Shown piece after piece: positions 24,846-36,879 of a stretch of 64,000 nt of DNA. The stretch is from contig NC_081824.1 in the NCBI RefSeq assembly GCF_030867095.1, forward strand, positions 118,304,162 to 118,368,161. Reading direction: 5' to 3'. The notes beneath the pieces were generated by a model that saw nothing but the letters and a program-made list of their open reading frames with translations, ran no database searches and was not told the origin of the DNA. Within the stretch, counting starts at the first letter, position 1. Each line of letters opens with the position of its first letter. A program made the translations under genes and the position numbers. The stretch comes from Alligator mississippiensis. Lineage: Eukaryota; Chordata; Crocodylia; Alligatoridae.

Positions 24846-25486
24846 TAGAGCTTCAAGGAGCAGCCCAAGTGCATGGAGTGCAGGGAGAGGGTGGAGAGAT
24901 GGGCAGATGCAGTCAGGGTGCTGGGGTGGGGGTGAGAGGACATTGCATCTTGGGATTCTGGAGGACCAACCACCTGCACAAAAGTACAATAGACCAAAAC
25001 AGTACAAAATAATACCAGCTCCCTGAGGTACTATTCTGTCACAGGTGGGAGTGGTTTATCCCACCAGTGTGTCTGTGTGGTAGCCTTCTGAAATACTTCA
25101 AAGGTGTTCCAAAGCCCTTTGAAACATCTCAAATGATACAGCAGCCTACACTCTTAGTAATCTTTTCTCCACTACACATAACACGAACCTGCACCCTCTG
25201 ACTCTGTAAACAGAGCAGTAAAACCAAAACATGCCACCTTAATTGTGCTGTAGCCATTTCCAAATAATAGGTGCAGATAAATAATCCAACAGGTTTTGTT
25301 TCTGGGTCAGTGATTTTCTAACATGCAGCTCAGAACCAAGAATCACGTCATACAAAACAAATGCCTGAAGAGAAGCCTGTCTAACACAACTATTCAAGGG
25401 AAAGACAAAAGTCAGCTGCTTAAGAAAGATGCCTTCTAACACTTAGCTAGAGAAAAATGGTACAGAGTAAATGCTAGGATTATTCA

Positions 25487-25701
25487 GGAGTGTAGGTTGT
25501 AGCCATGTTGGTCTAAGGACATAGGCAGACAAGGTTCTTTGAGTGAATCTGATATCTTTTATTAGAGCAAATTAAATAGTTGGGGAAAAAAATGTTAAGC
25601 AAGCTTTCAGGTTCAAAACCCAAAAGAACCTGAAAGCTCGCTTAAATTTTTTTCCCCAACTATTTAAGTTGGTCTAATAAAAGATATCAGATTCACCCAA
25701 A
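25487..25701. repeat. SINE-like repeat with a 77-bp near-perfect hairpin
   Basis: The stretch opens with 'gtgtaggttgtagccatgtt', a repeat end known in reptile genomes. Left arm 25538-25614 and right arm 25626-25701 are inverted copies; I count four mismatches and one single-base gap. They are separated by an 11-bp A/C spacer. Both arms contain 'gaatctgatatcttttatta' and 'aactatttaa' type segments. It lies in the last PDE7B intron. Confidence 0.8.
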
Positions 25702-25990
25702 CAACCAGGATTATTCAGGGATATTACAGGACAGGAGGTTGCCTAAGGGGCGAGCTTGTGTTTCAGATTTCACTGTATTATACGTGGCAAAAGCTGGTTA
25801 CCTTTTAACATAAGCAGTGGTTCAAGTGGGTGCATATTACACAACCCACTGTTTAGGGGAAATGGGTTTACTGCTATTTCTCTTTGGGGTTTCGAGACCT
25901 TAGTCACCTCCAATCTCCTGACCCGAGCTGCCGGACATTGATTTGGTTAATGATTCAGCTCCTGACATGCTTTGCTTCATGTTTTCCCAG

Positions 25991-26208
25991 GCTTCATGTC
26001 CTACATTGTAGAGCCACTCTTTGAAAAATGGGCCCAGTTTACTGGAGACACTCCCCTCTCTGAAAACATGCTAAGCCATCTCAGGAGGAACAAGGCCAAT
26101 TGGAGGAGTTTGCTCCACAAGCAACACAGCAGTAGCAGGAGTAATGACCACTCAGGTCAAGTGACTGAAAATGAGGACCAGACTTTAAATGAAGGGGACA
26201 CCCCATAG
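25991..26208 (+). CDS. PDE7B: PDE7B last coding exon and stop
   Basis: This exon follows tgttttcccag/ and runs to TAG at 26206-26208. It encodes GFMSYIVEPLFEKWAQFTGD, then TPLSENMLSHLRRNKANWRS, then a Ser/His-rich linker and an acidic tail ending NEGDTP. The FMSYIVEPLF helix completes the catalytic domain. The hydrophilic tail is the isoform-specific C-terminus: human PDE7B is recalled to end with EEQEGDSP, and PDE7A ends differently. The five exons together are 633 nt, or 210 residues plus stop, with every junction in frame. The tail is more variable than the catalytic part, as expected. Confidence 0.95.
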
Positions 26209-27160
26209 TGCCAGCTTTGCACTCTTCCTAATAGTACTGCTGTCTCTTCCTCGCTGGTCACAACAGTGAACAAAACCCCAAGGACCTGTGAGGCCATCAA
26301 CAACAGCATGGAAAGGGAAAGACAGGGGAAGCAGAAGCTGGAAGGGTCCTCGTAAATAAACCCACTTGAATGCTGGGTTTGGTTTTTGAGCTCCTTTGAC
26401 TTCCCCACCCTCCTCCTCCTCTTTCTACATATTTCTGAAGTCATTCATCACTTCTGATCATTAACTGCTTGAATGAGAAGCTGAGCCAGTAAATGGCTAC
26501 CAAGTAACACAGGAGGATTACAGAGAAAACCTGAGAGAGAAAAGAAGCGCTCTTGGCCATATTTCATTCACATGGGTCATACTGTGACACATACCTGTAT
26601 GTAGGCCTGGAGCACCATACAGTTTCCAGTCTGGCAGCTGGGCTGCACATTAAACCACCAGCATCTTCAGAACTCTGAGAATATTGGTCAAGTATGAGCG
26701 CACACAGGAGAGAGAAATCTTGTTATTTTAATAATTCAAAAAAAACCCTTTTTAACTTTTGTATTCTGTGCACCAGACAACAAATCCAAAATCTTTGGAC
26801 TGAGGTTGCTCTATGTACACAAAACTCAAGCATGACAAGATTCATTTTTTAAGTCATTTTTATGCCACTTTAGGTAGAGTGACATCTTCAAGGAACACCT
26901 GCAAGGAACAGCATTCCCTAGCAAGTCAAAGGGAAGGTGTTGTACAGTCTAAACCTTTGCAACATAATCAGACCTTTTTGATGACTCTGTTTCAATTATA
27001 TGTTTATATTCACACGTGTACATTTTCTGTAAATATAAAGCGCTACTGATTCCCATGCCAAAATACTGAAGTATTATGGGATTGCTACCTGTATAAACAA
27101 TGGCACTGTGAACAGAATACTATTAGTTTTAATACAAGAGAAAGCATTTGTAAATATGAT
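26209..27160 (+). other. PDE7B: PDE7B 3' UTR (proximal part; end not determined)
   Basis: AT-rich sequence after the stop with no competing coding. An AATAAA lies at 26355-26360 and an ATTAAA at 26649-26654, but neither is followed by a decisive GT-rich element. Two Pumilio-type TGTAAATA motifs lie at 27028-27035 and 27149-27156, which suggests the UTR reaches at least this far. The true polyadenylation site cannot be fixed from sequence alone. Confidence 0.5.
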
Positions 27161-29429
27161 ATAGAGTTTATTAATACACTATTGTTTGCAGATAAAGGCC
27201 TTAACTTTTAGCATCTTTCATCTTCTGATAGCTGCCAAAATCATATCACCATATATATGATTCTGAACTGCCTTTACATTTTCAGCTGCCTGGCAGAATG
27301 AAGTCTGGCAGGGCATTTTTTGGAAACTTCACATGCATTCCATATGGACCCATACCGTTTAATCCATGGCACAATGCACACTTTTAGAAGATGCTTCACA
27401 AAGCCTGAAGTTCTGATATTTTAAAACACAGCAATATTACACAATCTATTTTACAATTCAAACTGGTAAACCGTGGACCCGTGGATTCTAACCAAGTAGC
27501 AGAGTGGTCTACAAAACCAAACACATCCAACTGAGGGTCTGATCCAGATATCTTGGCAGTTCTGGAGTATAATTGTTTTCTCAAATGGTGCCAAACTATC
27601 ATTTCATCTTGTATTGTGTTGATTTTTTTAATCTTTCATTAGGTGACCAGCATGTAGGTATGGTTCTTGTTTCCTTTTCACGAGAAAAATGCTTTACCTG
27701 GCTTTTATAAATTTCACTTAATGAAGGAAAATGCTTTGTAGCCAATCTAGTAAGCAAGATCCTTCTCCCTCATAACTATTGCTAATTACAGTTAAGGTTT
27801 TAGCTTACAGGGTTTTTGAAAGAGACACAATAGTCCACTCCATGAACCACCTTTGTTGGGGCATTCTTTCAATTCCTTTCTTTAACCTCCTCCTTTCAGA
27901 TAAGACCTCTACCTGGGGTGTGTAAGTAATCATGTGAGTAACATGTTTGGTTTTCCTTTCGTGTGTATTATTCTGATAGCAAATGCAATGCTATTACATT
28001 ACTATTTTACCACTTCAAACAATGTTTTTGTTTATAACAGAACTAGCTCTAGTTGTTATACACTTGTATTACGTGATGTGATTGCCATGGCGGCAAACAA
28101 CTTAAGCCAACGTAGATAAGGGTTAAATTTATAAGAAATGTTCAAGAAAGATGAGTTTACTTTTAAGTAAAAGTGCAAGGTAACAATTATTTTAAGGTGT
28201 TTAGATAAAAAAATGTTCACATTAATAAGAAATCCAGTAAAGGTCACATTAGTAATATACATATAGAATCAATTAACAGAAAAAATGACTGAAACTCAAA
28301 GTAGAAAGATGAAATTCAGGTGTCTGGAAGTGTGAAGTGTATTGGGCCAGCTAGCTTTATCCTATCATTGTGTAGATTTATGTCAGCAAAGTATGGACAA
28401 ATGAGAATGTTCTTGTTTCTTCCAACTAGGACACATACCTCACTAGAGCTCACTATATAATTTTGCTAACAGTTTCTCCTAACAAGTAAGGGAGTAGTAA
28501 ACCTAAGGAATAGGTCAAAGTTACCTCTGTTTCAAAACCATTGCATTTTCAACCGTTCCATCTTGGGTGGTACAGAAACAAGGTCCTTTTTAGTGTCCAA
28601 GTTAATCTCTACTGCTACATCTTACTTTTCCTCTCAGTATTCCAGAAGTTTAGAGCAAGGCAGTACCTGTTAGTCACAGTATGCAGCCCATGAAGGATGT
28701 CACACATTAGCACACTGGCAGGTTTTCAAATGTCTACAGAAGTTAGGAAAGAAAGAAAATGTCTCTTTCCCCCTTTTTGGTTGCTTATTTTCAATAGTCA
28801 TCTTCAACTCTTTTCCATTTAGTTGGAAGAATTAAAAAAATGTTCTGTGGTTTAGAAACAAGCCTATTCATTACTGTACCCCAGTAGCTCTAGTACAAAC
28901 TGCCTTTTAATTATGGCAGTTCTTCAAAGCCAATGAAAGAACTTTGTATGCTCTTAGTTATGCTGGGATGTCAACCTGGCCTTTTTGTTACTAGCGCATT
29001 GACCTGTTACTCAAGTCAGCCCTTTTCAAGTTAAAGTCCCTAACTAGAAAGGTTGCTCTTATGAAAATAGGGGTGGCCTTTTTTTATTTTTTCATGAAAA
29101 TGAAGTACACATACCTGCCTGGCTGCAATATAACTACTCTCACTAGTGAAAGAAATTCAGGCTGACTTTGTGGCATAAATCAGTTACAGGCTAAGCAGTT
29201 TGCCTCAGGCGCTCTCTAAGGTTCACTTCAATGGAGGAAGCTATGAAGCGAGCTCTTGGCAGCAAATACCTGCCAGCCCAAATGACTGGGCTCTGTGCTA
29301 TAAAGTGGGATTTCTGGGTGAGTTTCACCAATAGTTTTCCCATGAAGAAGCCAGACTGCACTTTATGAACAATACCACCAGCAATTAAATATATACTATT
29401 GTGATAAATATTTTACCTGGTGTCTGGTT
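27161..29429. other. Intergenic or distal PDE7B UTR, no recognised element
   Basis: AT-rich unique-looking sequence. It could include more PDE7B 3' UTR. No coding region, TIR pair or LINE signature seen. Confidence 0.5.
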
Positions 29430-29567
29430 CAGTAGTATAACTAAGGTGGAGCAACTGGGGTATTAGGCCCCAGGTGCTGATTTAAAGGTGGGAGGCAATC
29501 TGGCTGCAGCTGCTGCCCCATGCACAGTTGCCACCCAGGGTACAGAACTGTCCAGTTATGCCTCTTG
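29430..29567. mobile_element. Short hAT-like MITE (terminus CAGTAGTATAACTAAG)
   Basis: The left CAGTAGTATAACTAAGGTGG is mirrored by a right end whose reverse complement reads CAAGAGGCATAACTGGACAG. The flanks 'tctggtt' and 'tctgctg' look like a decayed target duplication. 138 bp, no coding. Confidence 0.55.
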
Positions 29568-30229
29568 TCTGCTGTAGAGTAGAAACGGCCAGTGTGAGAA
29601 TGGGGCAACAGAATGGAGATGTAGTAAAAAAATAAACATTTGCACAGAATGGACTTTTGTCCTATTAGCCACATTTGACACTTTATAAGAGACCTATGTG
29701 AATGAATTCTTGCTTCTTTTAAAGGAGAGTCTGTTTGGTCTGCACAGCAACACATTAAAGAGTTTTCTGGCTTTGTTTGGTTTTAGATGTATGTACTGAC
29801 AGGAGTACAAAACACTTGCCAGAGGCTGAAGCACTCTCAATTACACTACACAAAAATTCACTACTTGTCTTGGTTAAACCCCATACTTGTTTAAGGGAAA
29901 GATTATATACAGCCTTGGATGTGACTTCTGTAATTAAAAACTAATTAAAGCAAAGAAATTATAGTTTAATTAGACTATTATGCCTTGATTCTGGAAGGCA
30001 CAGAAAGCTTGTAGTTTTGTGGCATGAAAGCTCTAAAGAGCAGCACAGAAGCAACATGCAGGTCATCAAAGATAAAAAGGAAGGTAATAAAAAAAAATTC
30101 ATGACCTGGAGTGCATGAAAGCAAGGAGATAAGGAACATAGCAGAGCCCTGTTTGTAGCCAAAGGCTTTTTTCTTTATAATGTGGACAAAACAAATGTGA
30201 GAAAAGTAGGCCAGTTAAGTGCAGCAACC

Positions 30230-30877
30230 AAGGGCACTTGTACACGTGATAAAAATTGGCTGTTTTTACGGTTTAATTGCATCACAGTGTACATGTGTGG
30301 GGGTTTCTTATGATTTAAATGAGTTTCCTACATTGCAAACTAAACCACATCCTCATGTAGTTTAATTTGCAACATAGTTATTTGTAACCTTGCAGCCTTT
30401 GACAGCTGGCAACCCCCATCCCCTCCCCGCCTACAGCTGCAGGAGAAGTGGACTGAAAGTAGAGGTGGCGAGGGGGCCGATCCTGTTTTCTTTTTTTTGG
30501 TGGAGCCTGCCTATGTCTCCTGCAGCTGGGGAGCGAGCTGCCAGTGGACTGAATGGCCCCTGAGCTGCAGGGACCCCGGTCCTTCCTTCTGTGGCAGCGG
30601 CACCCCCTGGGACCACCTGGCCAGGCTGCTAGCAGGCAGGTGCTGCCCCAGCTTGGGCTCAGGGAACAGTTGGATCAGTCTGGGTGCTGCCTCTGAGCTG
30701 GGGCAGCACCTACCCACTAGCTGCCTGCCCGAGTGGCCCCAGGGAGCACCATCACCATCACCATGAAGGAAAGGTCCAGGCCCCCCATAGCTCAGGGCCA
30801 GCCAGCAGCTCACCTCCTGGCAGTGGGAGAGGCAGCCAAGCTCCACAGAAAAAAAAAAAAAAAGATCAGGGTTCTCA

Positions 30878-30912
<35 letters not shown>

Positions 30913-31060
30913 GTTTCTCAGTGGAGCCTGCCTGTGTGAGTTGCTGCTGTGCTGAGTAGCCCCTGAGCTGCAGGGGGGCCCGGTCCTTCCATCTGTGGTG
31001 GCAGCACCCCCGGGGGCTGCCCAGGTGGGGTGCTAGCTAAGTGGGTGCTGCCCCAGCTTT
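30230..31060. mobile_element. GC-rich fold-back element with A/T-run edges
   Basis: Arms 30491-30654 and 30696-30862 are inverted copies. Both start from a T/A homopolymer with 'gtggagc.tg.ct' next to it, and both contain the 'aggtgctgccccagct' inner edge; the loop is about 41 bp. A third, direct partial copy runs from the 30-odd-base T run (ending about 30911) to about 31055. An AT-rich leader at 30230-30400 probably belongs to the element. Confidence 0.6.
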
Positions 31061-33770
31061 CAGGCATCATCCACTGGATCCAAAACCAAAGTGCTCAGAA
31101 GCTAAAAAGAAACAGAGCTTATTGTGTACATCACAACTGAAGGAAGAGCCTGGGATAAAATTCCACATCACCACTAGAATAAAGCAAGGAAACAACTGAA
31201 TTGGATTTCTGTTGATCTAACCTAGATTATGGGACCCTTCAATAACTTGTATAAATAGGGTTTTGGATAAAAGTGGCAGCCTACAAATCAGCATTAAAAA
31301 GGCTGTGGCTCCAGGCTCCCAAACCCAGAAGACACAAGATTGGTTAGCTGCTTCTTCAGCACACTATGAAAAGAGACTGTCAGATAGATTAAGCAACCCA
31401 GAGGTGTACCATACATCATTCCTAAAAAAAAATTACCCCAAATAATTGCTGAGTCAAGGTTCAAACCACCAAAAAAGGGAATTACTGGTATTTTAAAATA
31501 GATGACCCAATAACTCTTTTCCCTGCATCTTGTTTCAATGCTTGTTTTTAATCTGTAGTGAATTATTTAAATCATTTATGTCCCTACAGTAAGCAAGAAA
31601 TTCCATTTACATCACTGGTCATACACTAAATTGAACAGATCATCTGTCACACTGTGCTTCCCCATTGACTCATTTAGTCTTCAGTCAAATCTACAACCAA
31701 GGCCAAGGTGGGGAAAGCCCCAAAAAAGCACTCCTCCTAATTATGGCTGAATACCACGCACAAACTGTGGCAATGCTAGTTGTTGTTAGGCTGGTCAGTC
31801 CGCGTACCAACTACAATTTATTCCCTAGTGATATTCAGTCTGGGTCACTCAACTGATAGACGTGAATGCAACCTTCTCCTCTCCCCCTGACTTGGGTCAC
31901 AGAAAATCAGTACTTGTAATTCGTTAGTAAATATGCATAAATATTAGTCTTGTGTATATTTTACTGTATAAGATTAAATCTGGAAGCAACAGATCATGCT
32001 ATTACAAAACTTTGGGGCAAGTTATAGTGCAAGAATATTTAATTGTTTTATCTTCCCTCTGCTACCAAAATCATTGTCACTATGACCCGTCCTATATTTT
32101 AGGTACACAAACTTTAAATGCAGAGCATAGAAAGTTTGACTTGGATGTAAAATATATTCTTTTAATCATTGAACACAAACTGTATAGAAATGTCATGTCT
32201 ATTGTAAAACACACCGTATGCACACCGCCCCCCCTCCCCTTATCCTGCACACCGCCCCCCCTCCCTTATCCAGGCTAAATCCTGCTCCCATTAAAATCAA
32301 AGTCCATTGACTTCAATGGGACCAAGATTCAGTCTGTGTGTGTATATATATGTCATATGCATCAAATTGAAAGGAAGCAATAGGTTGTGTGAAAATGCTG
32401 TGACTGCTATGCAGTGATGCCAAGAATTAAACAAGAGACTTAACTGTATCTTTTTTAACATACTGCTGTAAGTATTCATCATGTCAAAGGATGACAACTA
32501 ATAAAAAGAATTACAGAAGAATAACGTGTCGGAAATTTACTGGCAGAAGAAAACAGTTGTCTAGGAAACATTTGCTTAGTGCTTCCTGAATGTTCTGGCT
32601 TGACAAAGCAGTCAGAATCTTTCCCCCAACCACACAACCAGTTCACCAATACAGAGCTTAAGTGGAATTGCAAAGTCAAACTCCATGAGCTACAGTAGGG
32701 ATAAGTGACGACGCAAGGATGGGGAAAATTAGCCAACTGCTCCTGTGTGTCTTTATCCCAAGGACACAACAGGGGAATCTTCAAACAGGGCAAAATATTC
32801 TTTGTTCACTTTTAAAACTGTCTGAGTTTTGTCTGCTAAAAGGAGTGTTAATCAGTTCTCCTGTGTTGTTTTCCCAGTTCTAACATAACTACATCTATAA
32901 GCCTCCTTTTTCCTACCTGACAGCTGAAGACCATACTGCCTATATACCTTCTGCTCACAGGGGTATTCTCAAGTTAAAGAAAAGAACTTTGAGATCCTTC
33001 ACTAAAGTCTCACTATGTTTGTACCAGTGCCGAGTATTATTTTTAGAAAGGTAAGAAAACTACATATTTGTTATGAGTATGTCATTGGGCTATACCAGCA
33101 AACAAAGTGCACCAACTGATGAAGTTTTGATGCGCTTAAGCTTTACTACTCCTCAGAGTCCCTAGTAACCATGATCTCCTACAAACTCATCACAGCAAAT
33201 GTTCCAACATAAACTCTGTAGCTAGGAAACTAGAAGTACATTCTTTGCAGTGGGATCACGCTGGCGCTCCCTTATTCACTTTCGACCAAACTTTCAGAAA
33301 TACAGGAAACTCTTTTCACATGTCATCTGGTTACAAGCTGAGTGGTAAAGTGGATTTCATGATGAAACCCCTTGGAAGTTTTTCAGAATGTAGAAGACTT
33401 CTCCAAAAAAGGCATTACATCTGCAGCACAGGAAATCAAGCAAATAATCAAAACCCACAAGGCTCTGTAATGGGATTTTAGCAAAAATGCTGTTCTCAGT
33501 AATGGCAAAATTGTTGTCCCTTTCTACTATGAATGGCTGTTAACTTTACAAATATTTGGACATTTTGAAGTATAACCTAAATCATTCTAAATACATTTTG
33601 AAACTACAATGTTTGGCTAAGTGGCAAAACACCGAAGTAGGTTTCACGATGGCCAAAGGGTGAGAACAATTCAAAGTTCTGTGTTAGGACTACTGTTTAC
33701 TATATTTATTAACCATCTGAAAAATGGGAGAGCTGGAAGATGATAAAAGTGATACATAAGTTGATTTAGG
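31061..33770. other. Intergenic, no gene seen
   Basis: AT-rich sequence with one GC-rich tandem duplication (32220-32272). No LINE or TIR signature was recognised. The 'ccattgacttcaatgggacc' near 32305 is a common sauropsid repeat phrase. Confidence 0.5.
32220..32272. repeat. Tandem duplication, 2 x about 26 bp, C-rich
   Basis: The units gcacaccgcccccc + ctccccttatcct and gcacaccgcccccc + ctcccttatcca are adjacent and differ by one C and the last base. Confidence 0.85.
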
Positions 33771-33775
33771 ACTAT

Positions 33776-34413
33776 GGCCGTGTGTAGATGAAACAAGGGG
33801 GGGGTGTGCACAACACTTTAATGTGGGCTAAACGCTTTTGCGTCACTTTAATGGTGTTGGAGTTTGCATGCGTTGGCAGAGTATTGTGCATTAATTCCAG
33901 CCACTGTAGGAAATTTGGGGGTGCAATGCACCTTAAATGACTTGGGGTGCAGCAAACTAAAACTCCTTTGAGGAGTTTTAGTTTGCTGCCCCTACAGCTG
34001 CTAAACAAAGCACTCTGGCTCCATGGGTCTGTAGAAAGCCCTGCAGGCAGCCTGGCAGCAGCCTGGGAAGGCAGGCTCCACCCAAGAAAAGCGGGGAGAC
34101 AGATCCCCCCGCCCTGGAGCCTGCCTGCCTGCCTGCCTGAGCTGTACAGGGGCCCAGTGCTTCTCTCCACAGCTGGGTGCCTGCAGGTGGGTATCACCTG
34201 AGTGGGGGCCACCACTGCCATGGAGGGAAGCACCAGCCCCCCCTTCCCAGGAACCGGTCCACCCACCGGCAGCTTGCTCTCTCCTCCCCGCCGCTGGAGA
34301 GAAAGATAAATCGGGTGTGCGCATGGCATGGGGGTTTACTTGGCCCTAAACTGAAGTGGTGTTTTTAAAAACACTGCTTCAATTTAGGGCCCCCGTTTCA
34401 TCTACACACAGCC
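33776..34413. mobile_element. TIR element copy B, inverted relative to copy A
   Basis: Same family as 13317-13984 in opposite orientation. Left terminus GGCCGTGTGTAGATGAAACA; right terminus reverse complement GGCTGTGTGTAGATGAAACG. Both flanks read TAT. Shared internal landmarks are 'aggagttttagtttgctgcc', 'gcattaattccagccactgt' and a terminal hairpin (34347-34391). No transposase seen. Confidence 0.75.
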
Positions 34414-34589
34414 TATGAGACTTGATAGACCTAAGCAAGCCAGTACTACCCAAGCAAAGCAAATAGATATCTTACAACAACAGATTATATCAAAAAAATG
34501 TCAACACTTAATTTATCTATGGAAGGAAAATGTAATTGCTCCTGCCTTGCCAAAGTCTAAATTAGCTCTATCAACAAAGGAAAGGGATT

Positions 34590-35235
34590 TATAGCTCAAC
34601 AAAGAGTTCAAAGAACAGCTGCACTCCAACAAAGATATTAGGAGTCACAAGAGGAGCAGGTAGTACAAAAATGCTATAATATTCCAATAATACAATAGTA
34701 AAATACACACCATCAACATTAAGTGAGCAACTAGTACCAATCATCCCATCTCACACAGGAAACAGCAGAATTCCAGAGAACGGTGACAAAAATAAAAGTC
34801 ATGGAAAAACTCTCATATAAAAAAGACAAAAAAAGAGCAGCACAGTCAACCTAAGCAAGGAAATGATAAAAGCTTATAAAATAATCAATGGTATGTAATA
34901 TATAAATCAGAAGTGTCCATTCTCCCTCTTTCTTAATGCCAGAAAAAGGGGAAATTCATTGAAAATGATAGCCAACAAATTTAGTAGTGATGGCACAATT
35001 ATATAATATCTAATCAAATTATGGGACTTGCTGCCACAAGATGATGTTGAGGCTAAGAATTTAGCATTCAAGGAGGGATTGGACATGTTTGTGGGTTACA
35101 AAAATACCCAAATTTATGAGAGTTATTGTTAAAATTAAGAGGTTTGGGAGGGTGACAAAACCTCAGGCTTTAGGGCTTAAATCTTCTCTAAGCATTAGTC
35201 TAAAATGAGACTTTACTTGGGGGGTGAAGTGATAG
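34590..35235 (+). mobile_element. Old CR1/L3-clade LINE, 3' part
   Basis: Sense-strand segments such as 'agcttataaaataatcaatg', 'gggacttgctgccacaagat', 'ttcaaggagggattggacat' and 'cctcaggctttagggcttaa' occur in the order of the C-terminal ORF2 and 3' UTR of CR1/L3-clade LINEs. No open frame survives. It sits on the same strand as the fragments at 2965-3965 but represents a more 3' part. Confidence 0.5.
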
Positions 35236-35343
35236 ATTATTCGATGTCTAGCTATTGCTGCTGCTCTAAAGCAGCTACTACTACCCATCATCAGAGGCAA
35301 TAAAGTGGATTAATGAAACTCCTGGCCCACAAATGAACACCCT

Positions 35344-35947
35344 GGCTAAGTATAGCCAATCAAAAAGCCTGAGGATAAATTGATTCAGTCTTTGCAGGGT
35401 AGTCTAAGCTGCAGAAATTAAATTGAAACAGAAGTGAACTTCCTCTTTCTGCTTTCAGGTCCCTCTGGGATTTGTAGTCCACAGTTGCAATCAGCAGTAA
35501 GTTCGAATAGGGGGAAGAGGTGTTTAACTCTCCTCCCTAGCCCCAGACCCCAGCCAGGGTTTGTCTGGGGGGGGCAGTCCCCGCTTCCAGACTGGGCTGC
35601 AGCCCTAGCCAGGCTTGTTGCCCTCTGCCTTCCCTTGCCAGTCATTCCTCACTGCTCCAGCTAGGGAGCAGAGGAGCACAACACAGCCCAGCCCAGGGCT
35701 ACAAAACATGTTGGGATGCTGGGGGACTATGATTTAACTTAAACCAGGAAGAAGTTTGGGACAGAAGTTTCATAAACAGATTTGACCCAAATCAGTTAAG
35801 TCTGATACTACATTCAACCAGGTTTACCTTAAACCAGTTTCAGCCATTTTGAAACTGGTTTATGTGCAGCGAGCTTCTGTTCTGTTACAGGTTTAAACCA
35901 GTTCCTGATCACTTAAACAGATTTATGTGTAACTTCTGTCCCTAGCC
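35344..35947. mobile_element. TIR element copy 1 (family 'GGCTAAGTATAGCCA')
   Basis: It starts 'ggctaagtatagccaatcaa' and ends 'taacttctgtccctagcc'. The copy at 50467-50971 lines up along most of its length in the same orientation, with shared 'cagttaagtctgata.tac' and 'aggttta.cttaaac.ggtt' blocks. The middle carries a GC-rich insert with a CAGC-rich segment. No transposase. Confidence 0.6.
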
Positions 35948-36879
35948 CCTGTGGCAGCACTAGGTAGCGGCCAGGACTGGCTGGAACTTACTTTGTCCAC
36001 CCGCATGTGCCTGCGCATGCAAAACCAGGAAGCATGCCAGTGAGGCAATCCCAGGGCCAAAGTCTAGAAAGCAGCTCCCTAGAGGCACCCTACAGTGGCC
36101 TCATTGGTGTACTCCTAGGGCAGGAGCAGGTAGGTAAGGCACTCTCTGCATTGTCCTGGCTGGAACAAACTGTTGTAATAGTGCAGGCAAGCTCCCAGTC
36201 TGATATGCTATGGCAAATCCTATGGTCCCAGTTCAAGGAGAATTGCCACTCATCATGAGATTTCCAAGATTCTTAGAATTTGAGTAGATATTAACTGGAA
36301 CTTTCAGGTTCTGTTTATGTGAACAAGGCATTAGATCCATAAGTGTATAACTAGATAGGAAGACAGCCTAATCGGAACTTAATTCATTGCCCCGTTTCTC
36401 CAACAGACCGTGCTAAATACTGGGTATATGGATGCAAGCTTTGCAGATCAGGCCAAACTGTGCTTGTTTGGGCTTGGACTGGGAGAAAGATCAGTCAAGC
36501 AGCTACATCAATAAATAAAGACTAACCCTGGGACCATGTAAAGATACATGGTATAAAGCCAGCAAACCAGACATTTTCAGCTTTCCAGGTTTTGTAGAAG
36601 TGAGTGCATTTCATTAACAAGTTCAGTCAGTCTTTAGAGAAAAAAATATTATTGAGAATTCCACTTGAAAGAGGTATTATTTTACTTAAATTTACTACTG
36701 TTTGGAGAAGGAAAAAGAGATTGCTTATGGGTTTTCTTAGAATAAAACTAGTGACAAAAGCCTAGAAAGACCACCACTGCTCTTCTACTGTGCACAACTG
36801 CCCTTAAACATCTACAGCCTGTTAATAATGAAATGATTCAACTGTGCTCAAAATTATGCCAGGCTGCAACTCTAGGAAC

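Larger units (their letters stand above)
20829..25990 (+). other. PDE7B: PDE7B last intron, 5.2 kb
   Basis: Contains a palindromic element (about 21765-22210), a TIR element (22528-22760), a GC-rich inverted-repeat block (24640-24845) and a long SINE-like hairpin (25487-25701) that ends only about 290 bp before the last exon. Nothing recognised in 22770-24550 apart from AT-rich sequence. Confidence 0.85.

Noticed and set aside
9937-26208. PDE7A as the identity of the plus-strand gene
   Set aside because: Residues such as [37 protein letters not shown] and the EGDTP tail follow PDE7B. PDE7A differs clearly at these places as I recall it, and the MTFR2 neighbour fits PDE7B.
33772-34329. Open frame of 185 codons on the minus strand
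   Set aside because: It spans almost exactly the non-autonomous TIR element, copy B. Copy A of the same family does not keep the frame.
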